Shown here: piece by piece, positions 1-7,393 of the stretch
Position numbering within the stretch: position 1 is the stretch's first letter
How the letters are laid out: each line of letters starts with the position of its first letter
Origin: DATEVL01 sp035281845
Lineage (GTDB): Bacteria > Chloroflexota > Anaerolineae > Anaerolineales > E44-bin32
NCBI GenBank assembly: GCA_035281845.1
Contig: DATEVL010000153.1
Span: 1 to 10,757, forward strand
Reading direction: 5' to 3'
Length of the DNA: 10,757 nt
Position numbers and translations under genes: made by a program
The notes under the pieces: generated by a model
What the model saw: only the letters and a program-made list of their open reading frames with translations
Databases searched by the model: none
Told to the model about the DNA's origin: nothing

Positions 1-155
1 TCCACTCCCTGATCGACCGATTGGTTCGCTTGCCCAACGCCAGAGCCGGCAAGCCCCAAGACATCCACAAGACCCTCTTTGCCCGCATCACACAGACTCT
101 CCCGGCTGCCGCACCAGTAACATTATCAATTGAAGGATCCATCACCCTTCGGTAA
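1..155 (+). CDS. C-terminal end of an unidentified protein (5' end outside window)
   Basis: The frame whose codons begin at position 3 is open from the window edge to a TAA at 153-155 and encodes about 50 residues starting HSLIDRLVRLPNARAG and ending in SIEGSITLR. The composition looks like real protein: alternating hydrophobic and charged residues, and mostly C or G at third positions in the first 30 codons. Another frame is open to about position 132, but its product is rich in Pro, Gln, His and Arg and looks like a shadow. I do not recognise the family and assign no function. The next gene starts 80 bases downstream behind its own promoter, so the two are probably separate transcription units. 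Confidence 0.5.
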   Translation, partial: HSLIDRLVRLPNARAGKPQDIHKTLFARITQTLPAAAPVTLSIEGSITLR

Positions 156-198
156 CAATATCATTTGACTTGACACGGGAGGCCGGGCCCTGCGTGAA

Positions 199-227
199 TT
201 GACAGACGCGCCTCGGCTCACTATCAT
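199..227 (+). promoter_or_regulatory. Sigma-70-type promoter for the lytic transglycosylase gene
   Basis: A perfect -35 box TTGACA (199-204) is followed by a 17-nt spacer and the -10 box TATCAT (222-227, one mismatch to TATAAT). Transcription would be expected to start about 7 nt after the -10 box, at roughly 234-236. That coincides with the A of the ATG at 236, so the message would be leaderless or nearly so. A weaker TTGACT/TTGACA-like stretch near 167-176 lacks a good -10 box at the right distance. Confidence 0.6.
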
Positions 228-235
228 CGAAGCCG

Positions 236-2632
236 ATGAAGCATTGCCGGATGGCCCATCGTGGGGTCTGGGTAGGGATCGTGTTAGGGCTTGTCGGCTG
301 CACCTCGCCGAGGGCGCAGGTTACGCCCGCGCCGACCGAACCAGCGCCTCCAAGCGCTACACCTTTACCCACGGCAACCCCGACTCCGTCGCCGGCGGAT
401 GATCTAGCGCGCGGGCAAGCGGCTCTGTTCAACGGGGATTGGGACGCCGCGCAGACGGCTTTCGACGCCGCGGCCGCGTCCGGAGACGGGGCGGTGGTAG
501 AGCGAGCGGAGCTCGAGGGCGCCCGCCTCTTGATTGTCGCGGGCCGGCCAGAAGAGGCGTTGAGCGCGCTCGATGTCTTCCTGATCGCGCATCCAGAAGG
601 GGTCTCCGCGGCGCAGGCGCACTTACTCCGGGCGATGGTCCGCCGTGACCGCGGTGAGACGGACGGTGCGGTGGGAGACTTTGATGCGTATCTCGCGGCT
701 CGGCCGGGGCGGATCGACAGTTACGTCCAGGAATGGGCCGCCGATACGCTGTGGAACGCGGGCCAGCCACAGGCGGCGGCCGAGCGCTATCTGAACTCCG
801 CTGGACTGGCGCGTCTCGACGACGGCGCCGGGGTCCGGTTCAAAGCCGGCCGGTCGATGATGGACGCCGACGACCCGGGAGGCGCCCTGGCGATCTTCGA
901 TGGCATCTATCAGGGCACGATCGATCCGGGCCTGCGGGCCGCCGCCAATTGGTATGCGGGGCAAGCGTTGCAGGCGATGGGTGATGACGGGTCGGCCTAC
1001 GCCCGTTATCAGGAGTCGGTGGCGAATTATCCCGAGGCAAATGAGACCTACCTGGCGCTCGTCGAGCTGGTCAACGCCGATGTGCCCGTCGACGATTTCC
1101 AGCGCGGTCGGATTGACATCATCGCCAGAGCATACGAGCCGGCCGTGGCGGCGTTCACCCGCGTCCTCGGGACTCGCCCCAGCAGCGCCGCCTACTACCT
1201 GCGGGCCCTGGCTAAACGGGGAGCCGGTGATCCGCTGGGCGCCATGGACGACCTGATCCAGGTTTATGCGGGCTATGCCGATGCGCCGGAACGTGATGAC
1301 GCTTGGCTTGAAGCGGCGGACATCGCTCGGTTCGACCTTGGGGATCCGCGGCAAGCGATCAACATCTATCAGCAGTTTGTCGAGGCCTCTCCCACCAGCG
1401 CTCGCGCACCCGAGGCCCTTTTCTCGGCGGGTCGCACGGCCGAGCTCAGCGGCGACCTTCCAGGTTCGGTCGATTTCTTCAGCCGCCTGGCGGAGACCTA
1501 CCCGCAGAGTGACCTCGCCAGCCAGGCCGCGCTTCGAGCGGGCCTTGGCCAATACCGTCTGGCCGATTTCTCCGGCGCGGAAGCTTCGTTTGAAAAAGGC
1601 GGCGAGGTCGCGACGACCGGCGCCGATCGCGCGGCGGCGGCCTTCTGGGCGGGGAAGACGCTGGCCGCGCAGGGACGCACGGATCAGGCGGAGCAGGCTT
1701 GGTCGAGTGCCGCGGCCAGCGACCCCTCCGGCTACTACTCCGAACGGGCGGCGGATGTCCTGGCCGGTCGAGCGCCTTTCGCTTCGGCTGCCTTATTTTC
1801 CTTTCCTTCCGACCTTGGCCCGGACCGCCAGCTAGCCGAGGCCTGGCTGCGGTCGGAGTTTCCGATCGCCGGACCGGATCCGCTCGCCGAGCTGAGCGCG
1901 AGTCTCGAGGCGGATCCTCGCATGGTTCGCGGAGGTGAGTTGCTGGCGCTCGGTTTCTACGACGAGGCCCGGTCCGAATTCGAGGCCATGCGTTTGGATT
2001 ACAGCAGTGACGCCGAAGCAAGCTATCGCCTCATGCACAAGTTCCTCGAGGCCGGCCTGTACGACCTGGCCATCCGATGCGCGCGACAGATCCTGGACCT
2101 GGCGGGCTTCGACGACGCCGGCACCCTGACGGCGCCTCGCTATTTCAACCTGATTCGTTTCGGTCCCTACTTTGGGGACTTGATCCTGCCGGAGGCCCTG
2201 GCCGAGGGCTTCGATCCCTTGTTTCTGCTATCGGTCGTGCGCCAGGAAAGCCTGTTCCAGGGCGGAGCCACGTCCGTTGCCAGCGCGCGCGGTCTGATGC
2301 AGGTCATTCCTCCAACCGGCGCGGCGATCGCCGTTGAACTGGGATGGCCGCCTGGGTACACCGAAGCCGATCTGCATCGGCCTGTGGTGTCGGTTCGTTT
2401 CGGGACGCATTACCTCTCTCAGCAAAGGGATCTGTTCGACGGGGATCTGATGGCCGCGTTGGCGGCGTATAACGCCGGGCCGGGAACCGCCGCCGTCTGG
2501 GACGAACGTTCGGCCGGCGATCCGGATCTGCTGCTCGAGGCGATTGGGTTCGAAGAGACCCGGACTTACCTGAAAACGATCTACGAAGTCTTCGATATCT
2601 ACCGCTGGTTGTACACGGGGACCGGGAACTAG
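236..2632 (+). CDS. TPR-rich lipoprotein lytic transglycosylase (GH23/Slt family)
   Basis: This exported enzyme is predicted to cleave the MurNAc-GlcNAc bond of peptidoglycan, forming 1,6-anhydro ends. The 798-residue product has a short signal peptide with lipobox LVGC (Cys22), so it should be anchored to the outer face of the membrane. A Pro/Thr/Ser-rich spacer follows (about 23-54). Then comes a long helical region of TPR-like repeats (about 56-620), rich in the Ala/Gly/Asp pattern of Slt70-type and BamD-like superhelices. The C-terminal domain (about 650-790) carries the GH23 signature: catalytic Glu671 in RQES, GLMQVIPPTG at 686-695, and AAYNAGPG at 743-750. The catalytic residue is intact. 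No Shine-Dalgarno is evident before 236; the promoter position supports a leaderless start there, with Met6 (251) as the alternative. It is not a usual neighbour of rpoB, and a separate rpoB promoter follows, so I infer no functional link. Confidence 0.9.
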   Translation: MKHCRMAHRGVWVGIVLGLVGCTSPRAQVTPAPTEPAPPSATPLPTATPTPSPADDLARGQAALFNGDWDAAQTAFDAAAASGDGAVVERAELEGARLLIVAGRPEEALSALDVFLIAHPEGVSAAQAHLLRAMVRRDRGETDGAVGDFDAYLAARPGRIDSYVQEWAADTLWNAGQPQAAAERYLNSAGLARLDDGAGVRFKAGRSMMDADDPGGALAIFDGIYQGTIDPGLRAAANWYAGQALQAMGDDGSAYARYQESVANYPEANETYLALVELVNADVPVDDFQRGRIDIIARAYEPAVAAFTRVLGTRPSSAAYYLRALAKRGAGDPLGAMDDLIQVYAGYADAPERDDAWLEAADIARFDLGDPRQAINIYQQFVEASPTSARAPEALFSAGRTAELSGDLPGSVDFFSRLAETYPQSDLASQAALRAGLGQYRLADFSGAEASFEKGGEVATTGADRAAAAFWAGKTLAAQGRTDQAEQAWSSAAASDPSGYYSERAADVLAGRAPFASAALFSFPSDLGPDRQLAEAWLRSEFPIAGPDPLAELSASLEADPRMVRGGELLALGFYDEARSEFEAMRLDYSSDAEASYRLMHKFLEAGLYDLAIRCARQILDLAGFDDAGTLTAPRYFNLIRFGPYFGDLILPEALAEGFDPLFLLSVVRQESLFQGGATSVASARGLMQVIPPTGAAIAVELGWPPGYTEADLHRPVVSVRFGTHYLSQQRDLFDGDLMAALAAYNAGPGTAAVWDERSAGDPDLLLEAIGFEETRTYLKTIYEVFDIYRWLYTGTGN

Positions 2633-2738
2633 GGCGCTGCCTCGCTCCAGGGTCGAGGTCGGGCCTGGTCGGACAGGTCTGCTCCACCCGCCCGCGAGAC
2701 ATGGCGGCCCTCAGCCGGCTCCGCCGGAAAGTTGGGGG

Positions 2739-2767
2739 TTGACGGCGTCGCTTCTGAATGCTAAACT
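2739..2767 (+). promoter_or_regulatory. Extended -10 promoter driving rpoB
   Basis: TTGACG (2739-2744), a 17-nt spacer, then TAAACT (2762-2767). TG at 2759-2760 sits one base before the -10 box, giving the extended -10 form TGCTAAACT. The predicted start is near 2774, which gives rpoB an untranslated leader of about 120 nt. The rpsL promoter at 7153-7182 has the same layout. Confidence 0.7.
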
Positions 2768-2797
2768 GCTCTTTCGCAAAACTTGGGTTCTTCACAC

Positions 2798-2856
2798 GGC
2801 GGGACGCATGATCGCCGGGTCCGGTGCATAAGCACCGGGGGCGTCCCGCTTTCTTT
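2798..2856 (+). promoter_or_regulatory. Nested hairpin with U-rich tail in the rpoB leader (attenuator-like)
   Basis: An outer stem pairs GCGGGACGC (2799-2807) perfectly with GCGTCCCGC (2841-2849). Inside it a second stem pairs CCGGTGC (2821-2827) with GCACCGG (2832-2838) around an ATAA loop. TTTCTTT (2850-2856) follows directly. A GC-rich stem with a T-rich tail resembles an intrinsic terminator, but it lies downstream of the promoter and upstream of rpoB, which fits an attenuator. It could instead end read-through from the upstream gene. A tiny frame (ATG 2808 to TAA 2831, MIAGSGA) lies in the region enclosed by the outer stem. Whether it is translated is unknown. Confidence 0.5.
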
Positions 2857-2858
2857 GC

Positions 2859-2877
2859 TGCCTGCCGTCGGCAGGCA
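2859..2877 (+). promoter_or_regulatory. Short hairpin just upstream of the rpoB ribosome binding site
   Basis: TGCCTGCC (2859-2866) and GGCAGGCA (2870-2877) form a perfect 8-bp stem with a 3-nt loop. It ends 5 nt before the AGGGAG ribosome binding site (2883-2888), so it could affect ribosome access or mRNA stability. Its function is inferred from position only. Confidence 0.4.
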
Positions 2878-2894
2878 CATCCAGGGAGCCATGA

Positions 2895-5800
2895 ATGGCG
2901 ACAACCACGGCGCGTAAGTTGTATTCGCGGATCCCCGATATCTACTCCTTGCCCAGCCTCATCGAGGTCCAGGTCGAATCCTTCCAGTGGCTGCTGAAAG
3001 AGGGTCTGGCAGAGCTCTTCGATGAGGTCTCCCCCATCGAATCCTACAACGGCGGGATGAAGCTGTACTTCCCCGGCAAGAGCCGCGAATCGCGCGAGTT
3101 CGGTTTGAAGTTCTGGTTTGAAGACCCCAAACACGACATCGACGAGTGCGTCGAGCGCGACCTGACCTTCGCCTCACCCCTCTACGTTTCGGTGTTGCTG
3201 GCCGGCCCGGAGGTCCCTCACCCGGTGAAGAACGAGATCTTCCTGGGTGATTTCCCCATCATGACCGAGAAGGGGACTTTCATCGTCAATGGCACCGAAC
3301 GTGTCGTTGTCTCCCAGCTCATCCGTAGTCCGGGCGTCTACTTCGAGGCCGGCGAAGACCGACTGACGGGACGCCGGCTGGCGGCCGCCAAGCTGATTCC
3401 CGACCGCGGCGCGTGGATGGAGTTCGAGACTCGCAAGAGCGACTACCTGACCCTGAAGTTCAACCGCAAGCGCACCGTCCCCGTCACGATCCTGTTACGG
3501 GCGCTGGCGGCCGTCAGCGACGGGTTGAAAGAGTCCCCGATCCGGACCGGCTCGGACGAAGAGCTGCTGGCCCTGTTCGCGGCTTCCGACACACACCCCG
3601 ATCACCCCTACATCGCCACGACGATTCGTCAGGAACCGACTTGGGAGATCAAGGAAAGGCGGACTCTGCCGCAAGAGGCGCTGATCGAGTTCTACCGTCG
3701 CATGCGCCCGGGCGACCCGCCGACCCTCGACAACGCCCGTGAGTACTTGATCGATCAGCTCTTCGACCCGCGCCGCTACGACTTGGAGCGGGTCGGCCGC
3801 TACAAGCTCAACCAGAAGCTCGGCCTGCATGAGTTCGTTCCCATCGAACACCGCCAGGTAACGGCCTGGGATATCGTGCGCCTGGTGGAGCGTTTGATCC
3901 GCATCAACAATCACCTGGAGGAGCCGGACGACATCGACCACCTCGGCAATCGCCGGGTCAAGACGGTCGGGGAGTTGATTCAGGCCAAGCTGCGCGTCGG
4001 CCTGCGCCGCGCCGAGCGGGTGATTGTCGAGCGCATGTCGATCCGCGATCAGGAACAGCTCACCCCGATCACCCTGGTCAACATCCGGCCGGTGGTGGCC
4101 GCCATCCGCGAGTTTTTCGGCTCGAGCCAGCTCTCGCAATTCATGGATCAGACGAACCCCCTGGCCGAGCTGCGCCACAAGCGCACCCTTTCGGCCCTCG
4201 GCCCGGGCGGACTGCGGCGAGAGCGCGCCGGCTTCGACGTGCGCGACGTTCACCACTCTCATTACGGCCGAATCTGCCCGATCGAAACCCCCGAGGGCCC
4301 CAACATCGGCTTGATCGGTCGGCTGGCGTCGTACGCCAAGGTCAACCGATTCGGTTTCATCGAGACACCCTACCGCCGGGTCCTGCGCGAGCTCGATTCC
4401 TCGGATCCGCGCCTCTTGGGACGGAAGGTCCGCGGCCAGGTGATGGACGCCAAGGGCGGTAAGGTCCTGGCCGAGGACGGCCAGGAGGCGACGCCCCAGC
4501 TGGCGAAGGCCCTCGGCAAGTCCGGCCGCCCGATTCCGATCGTGCCCTTCGTTTCCGAGGAATCGCGATACCTGACCGCCGACGAAGAGGACAAGTGGGT
4601 GATCGCCCAGGCCAACGCGCCGCTCAACGAGCGCCAGGAATTCGTCCGGCCGCGGGCCTCGTGCCGCCATCATGGCGATTTCCTCTTCTCCGAGCCCGAT
4701 AAGATCGACTACATGGACGTGGCGCCCCGCCAAATCGTGGGCGTCAGCGCTTCGCTCATTCCGTTCCTTGAGCACGACGATGCCAACCGTGCCTTGATGG
4801 GGTCGAACATGCAGACCCAGGCCGTGCCGCTGATCCGCCAGGAAGTGCCCCTGGTTTCGACCGGCATGGAGCGGCAGGCGGCGATCGACTCGGGGCAGGT
4901 GATCCTATCGGACGTGGATGGCGAAGTCGTCTCGGTTACGGGCCGGGAGGTCGTCGTCCGCCACGGACGCGACCGGCGGGTCTTCCGCCTGCGGAAGTAC
5001 AACCGCTCCAACCAGAGCACCTGCATCGACCAGCGCCCGGCGGTGATCAAGGGACAGCGTCTGCGCCACGGCGACGTCGTCGCCGACTCGTCTTCGACCG
5101 CCCAGGGCGAGCTAGCCCTCGGCCAGAACGTCCTGTGCGCCTTCCTCTCGTGGGAGGGAGGGAACTTCGAAGACGCCATCCTGATCTCCGAGCGGCTGGT
5201 CCAGGACGACCGCTTCACCTCGATTCACATTGAGAAGCACGAGGTCGAGGCGCGCGACACCAAGCTTGGCCCGGAAGAGATCACTTATGACATCCCCAAT
5301 GTCGGCGATGAAGCGCTGCGCGACCTGAACGAGGACGGCATCATCCGGGTCGGGGCCGAGGTGGGCCCGAACGATATCCTGGTGGGGAAGATCACCCCCA
5401 AGGGCGAGAAGGAGCTGACCCCGGAGGAGAAGTTGCTGCGGGCGATCTTCGGGGAGAAGGCGCGAGAGGTGAAGGACACTTCGCTGCGCATGCCTCACGG
5501 CGAGCGCGGCAAGGTCGTCGACGTCAAGGTATTCACCCGGGAAGAGCACCGCGACCTGCCGCCGGGTGTGGAGAAAATGGTGCGCGTTTCGGTGGCGCAG
5601 AAGCGCAAGGCGACCGAAGGCGACAAGATGGCCGGCCGCCACGGCAACAAGGGTGTGATCTCCAAGGTCGTTCCGGTCGAGGACATGCCCTTCCTGGAAG
5701 ACGGCACGCCCATCGACTTGATCCTGAATCCGCTGGGGGTGCCGGGCCGCATGAATATCGGGCAGATCCTCGAGGCCCACCTGGGTTGGGCCGCCGAGCG

Positions 5801-6800
5801 CCTGGGCTTCCGAGCCATCACCCCGGTCTTCGACGGGGCCGATGAGGAAGAAATCGAAGCCGAGCTGGCCCGGGCCTGGATGATCGACCGGGCCTGGAAG
5901 GACGCCGCCGATCGCGCCTGGCCTTGGGCCCGCGAGAGAGGTTTCTACCAGGAAGATGCCTTCGAGGACGACAGCGAAGTCCGGCGGCTGTATCTGGAGA
6001 GCCGGCTGAGCGAACGCGGTTATGCGCCCGACCAACTGGCGACCGATGTGGATTACGCGCGCCGGGGGGCGTTGCGGGAGTGGCTACGCGAGAAAGGCTA
6101 CGACCCCGACAAGATCCTGCTTTTCCCCGACAGTGCCGTCGATGTGTCGGCCCGAGGCCCCTACGACATTGCCGCCATTGAAGCCTGCCTGCGCTTGTGG
6201 ATCGAGGCGGCCGGCGAGACGCCTCGCGGCAAGACTCTCGAGGAGCTGCGTTCGGAGGTCGGTCGGATCATGCTGACCACGGGAACTCCGACGCCAATCC
6301 TCGGGAAGCAGCGGCTGTTCGACGGCAAGTCCGGCGAGCCCTACGATCAACCGGTGACGGTCGGTATGGTCCTGATGATGAAGCTTCATCACCTGGTGGA
6401 AGACAAAGTCCATGCCCGATCGACCGGACCGTATTCGCTCGTCACCCAACAGCCCCTCGGCGGCAAGGCCCAGTTCGGCGGGCAGCGCTTCGGCGAGATG
6501 GAAGTGTGGGCGTTGGAGGCCTACGGCGCCGCTCATACCCTGCAAGAAATGCTGACGGTCAAGTCGGACGATGTCCAGGGGCGGGTGAAAACGTACGAGG
6601 CGATCGTCAAGGGAGATCCGGTGGAAGAGCCGGGCATCCCGGCCTCGTTCCGAGTGCTGGTGAAAGAGCTGCAAAGCCTGGGACTCGCCGTCGAAGCGAT
6701 CAGCGACGAGGGCGAGGTTCTGAAGTTCGGCAAGGACGACGAGCGGGCGCGGCCGCCTCGCCTGGGTTTGGGCTTGCTCGACATGGAGCCGCGAATCTAG
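2895..6800 (+). CDS. rpoB: DNA-directed RNA polymerase subunit beta
   Basis: The beta subunit of the cytoplasmic core RNA polymerase; with beta-prime it forms the active-site cleft. The 1301-residue product is full length. The start is ATG 2895, 6 nt after AGGGAG (2883-2888); an out-of-frame ATG at 2891 is too close to that site. Landmarks: rifampicin-pocket segment GSSQLSQFMDQ from Gly409 through Leu435, GPNIGLI downstream of it, catalytic-centre Glu759-Asp760 in GGNFEDA (E. coli 813-814), Lys911 and Lys919 in GDKMAGRHGNKG (E. coli 1065, 1073), His1173 (E. coli 1237), and the invariant GGKAQFGGQRFGEMEVW near the C-terminus. Oddities: Thr431 replaces the Arg at E. coli position 529, and an insertion of about 130-150 residues lies between PVFDGA (977-982) and RLFDG (1140-1144). 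rpoC does not follow, and rplJ/rplL do not precede. It probably forms a transcription unit of its own from the promoter at 2739-2767. Confidence 0.98.
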   Translation: MATTTARKLYSRIPDIYSLPSLIEVQVESFQWLLKEGLAELFDEVSPIESYNGGMKLYFPGKSRESREFGLKFWFEDPKHDIDECVERDLTFASPLYVSVLLAGPEVPHPVKNEIFLGDFPIMTEKGTFIVNGTERVVVSQLIRSPGVYFEAGEDRLTGRRLAAAKLIPDRGAWMEFETRKSDYLTLKFNRKRTVPVTILLRALAAVSDGLKESPIRTGSDEELLALFAASDTHPDHPYIATTIRQEPTWEIKERRTLPQEALIEFYRRMRPGDPPTLDNAREYLIDQLFDPRRYDLERVGRYKLNQKLGLHEFVPIEHRQVTAWDIVRLVERLIRINNHLEEPDDIDHLGNRRVKTVGELIQAKLRVGLRRAERVIVERMSIRDQEQLTPITLVNIRPVVAAIREFFGSSQLSQFMDQTNPLAELRHKRTLSALGPGGLRRERAGFDVRDVHHSHYGRICPIETPEGPNIGLIGRLASYAKVNRFGFIETPYRRVLRELDSSDPRLLGRKVRGQVMDAKGGKVLAEDGQEATPQLAKALGKSGRPIPIVPFVSEESRYLTADEEDKWVIAQANAPLNERQEFVRPRASCRHHGDFLFSEPDKIDYMDVAPRQIVGVSASLIPFLEHDDANRALMGSNMQTQAVPLIRQEVPLVSTGMERQAAIDSGQVILSDVDGEVVSVTGREVVVRHGRDRRVFRLRKYNRSNQSTCIDQRPAVIKGQRLRHGDVVADSSSTAQGELALGQNVLCAFLSWEGGNFEDAILISERLVQDDRFTSIHIEKHEVEARDTKLGPEEITYDIPNVGDEALRDLNEDGIIRVGAEVGPNDILVGKITPKGEKELTPEEKLLRAIFGEKAREVKDTSLRMPHGERGKVVDVKVFTREEHRDLPPGVEKMVRVSVAQKRKATEGDKMAGRHGNKGVISKVVPVEDMPFLEDGTPIDLILNPLGVPGRMNIGQILEAHLGWAAERLGFRAITPVFDGADEEEIEAELARAWMIDRAWKDAADRAWPWARERGFYQEDAFEDDSEVRRLYLESRLSERGYAPDQLATDVDYARRGALREWLREKGYDPDKILLFPDSAVDVSARGPYDIAAIEACLRLWIEAAGETPRGKTLEELRSEVGRIMLTTGTPTPILGKQRLFDGKSGEPYDQPVTVGMVLMMKLHHLVEDKVHARSTGPYSLVTQQPLGGKAQFGGQRFGEMEVWALEAYGAAHTLQEMLTVKSDDVQGRVKTYEAIVKGDPVEEPGIPASFRVLVKELQSLGLAVEAISDEGEVLKFGKDDERARPPRLGLGLLDMEPRI

Positions 6801-7007
6801 AGGTCTCTAGATTCTGGCCCTGCCGCCCTTGGCGCCCTGTCCCCTGGGGGCGCCCGAAGGGGCGTAGAGGGCGGGGACTTGCGCCCTGGGCGCGCCCGCC
6901 CTTGGCGGTCTGTAGAGACCGAAGGGGCGAAGCCAGGCCTGGCTGGAGCTGGTTGCCATTGGGCGCCAAGGTGATTGCGACGAAGCGTGGGCCGGATCTC
7001 TAGACCC
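6793..7007. repeat. Palindrome-dense GC-rich element abutting the rpoB stop
   Basis: A noncoding stretch packed with self-complementary segments. GAATCTAGAG/CTCTAGATTC (6793-6814) spans the rpoB stop codon. GGCGCCC/GGGCGCC spans 6831-6854 and CGCCC/GGGCG spans 6851-6864. GCGCCC-T-GGGCGC lies at 6881-6893 and CGGTCT/AGACCG at 6906-6921. AGCCAGGCCTGGCT (6931-6944) is a perfect palindrome. There are two direct repeats: CCGCCCTTGGCG at 6823 and 6896, and CCGAAGGGGCG at 6854 and 6919. The two ends (6803-6821 and 6989-7007) are imperfect inverted copies, both with CTAGA and GGCCC blocks. This looks like a REP- or MITE-type element, but I recognise no family. The first hairpin could assist rpoB termination, though no T-run follows. 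Open frames across it look like compositional shadows. Confidence 0.5.
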
Positions 7008-7150
7008 ACTCCGACAACTCAACCGCGTCGGAACCCTGTCCGCCGCCCAACGGGACCTGGCGTGCCGGGCCTGGACTGAAGTCCCCGGTAGGGCCATGAA
7101 TCGATGAGGACTTCGGCGGGTGGGCGATCATGTTCTGAAGGGCACAATCG
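7008..7150. other. Gene-free spacer with two competing hairpins
   Basis: No gene is supported here. CCGG (7065-7068) with CCGG (7085-7088) encloses GGACT/AGTCC (7073-7084). An overlapping alternative pairs GAAGTCC (7078-7084) with GGACTTC (7108-7114). Neither is followed by a T-run, so a terminator is not supported. The GGACTGAAGTCC core may be a dispersed repeat. rpsL promoter elements begin at 7153. Confidence 0.35.
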
Positions 7151-7152
7151 CC

Positions 7153-7182
7153 TTGACGGGGTTGCGAATAGCGTGCTAGAAT
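7153..7182 (+). promoter_or_regulatory. Extended -10 promoter of the str operon (rpsL)
   Basis: TTGACG (7153-7158), an 18-nt spacer, then TAGAAT (7177-7182, one mismatch to TATAAT). TG at 7174-7175 makes an extended -10 element, TGCTAGAAT. The predicted start is near 7189, leaving a leader of about 220 nt before rpsL. A strong promoter fits a ribosomal protein operon. Confidence 0.75.
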
Positions 7183-7205
7183 AACCGTCCGTCTAGTACC
7201 CAGGA

Positions 7206-7393
7206 CGGACCGGCGTGGCGGAAGCGTCGGTCCGAGTGGAATAGCGGCAGAATCGAGGCGAGGCCATCGCGCAGGTTCGATGGCCTCCCTTGCGCCAGTT
7301 GCCCGGGGCGAATAGCCCTGGGCTTCGCGAAACCCGCACCTGCGGAACGCCGCAAGCGCGGTGCCGGTGAGAACCCCGACCTAGCGAGGGGTT
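7206..7393 (+). ncRNA. Structured 5' leader of the rpsL operon (candidate cis-regulatory RNA)
   Basis: Between the predicted start near 7189 and rpsL at 7409, at least five stems lie almost back to back. They are CGGACCG/CGGTCCG (7206-7234), a perfect 10-bp GAGGCCATCG/CGATGGCCTC with an 8-nt loop (7260-7287), GCCCGGGGC/GCCCTGGGC with one G-U pair (7301-7323), GCACC/GGTGC enclosing TGCGG/CCGCA (7336-7364), and AACCCC/GGGGTT (7372-7393). The last ends 4 nt before the GGAGGGG ribosome binding site (7398-7404). A competing stem GCGAA/TTCGC (7308-7328) excludes the third hairpin, so two conformations are possible. I could not match it to a known riboswitch consensus. Autogenous control by a ribosomal protein of the operon is a reasonable but unproven idea. 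Confidence 0.45.

Noticed and set aside
3495..4775. Minus-strand open frame of 426 codons inside rpoB
   Set aside because: It lies wholly antisense to conserved RpoB sequence and is a composition shadow of the real gene.
6793..6814. Intrinsic terminator for rpoB at the first palindrome
   Set aside because: The stem is AT/GC mixed with only a 2-nt loop and no T-run follows; a terminator is not supported, though some role in 3'-end formation cannot be excluded.
6851..6930. Glycine-riboswitch-like CCGAAGGGGC motifs
   Set aside because: The string recurs twice but the surrounding conserved riboswitch core is absent, and the region lies after rpoB rather than before a glycine-related gene.
6197..7003. 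Plus-strand frame overlapping the rpoB 3' end and continuing through 6801-7003
   Set aside because: Most of it is an out-of-frame shadow of rpoB; the downstream part is low-complexity Arg/Pro/Gly sequence from the palindromic element.
6797..7097. Short minus-strand frames across the palindrome-rich element
   Set aside because: Arg/Pro/Ser/Ala-rich products with no recognisable domain; the region is better explained as repeats.
7361..7384. GTG-started 7-codon leader peptide in the rpsL leader
   Set aside because: It has no ribosome binding site, is very short, and lies within stem sequence; it is likely to be chance.
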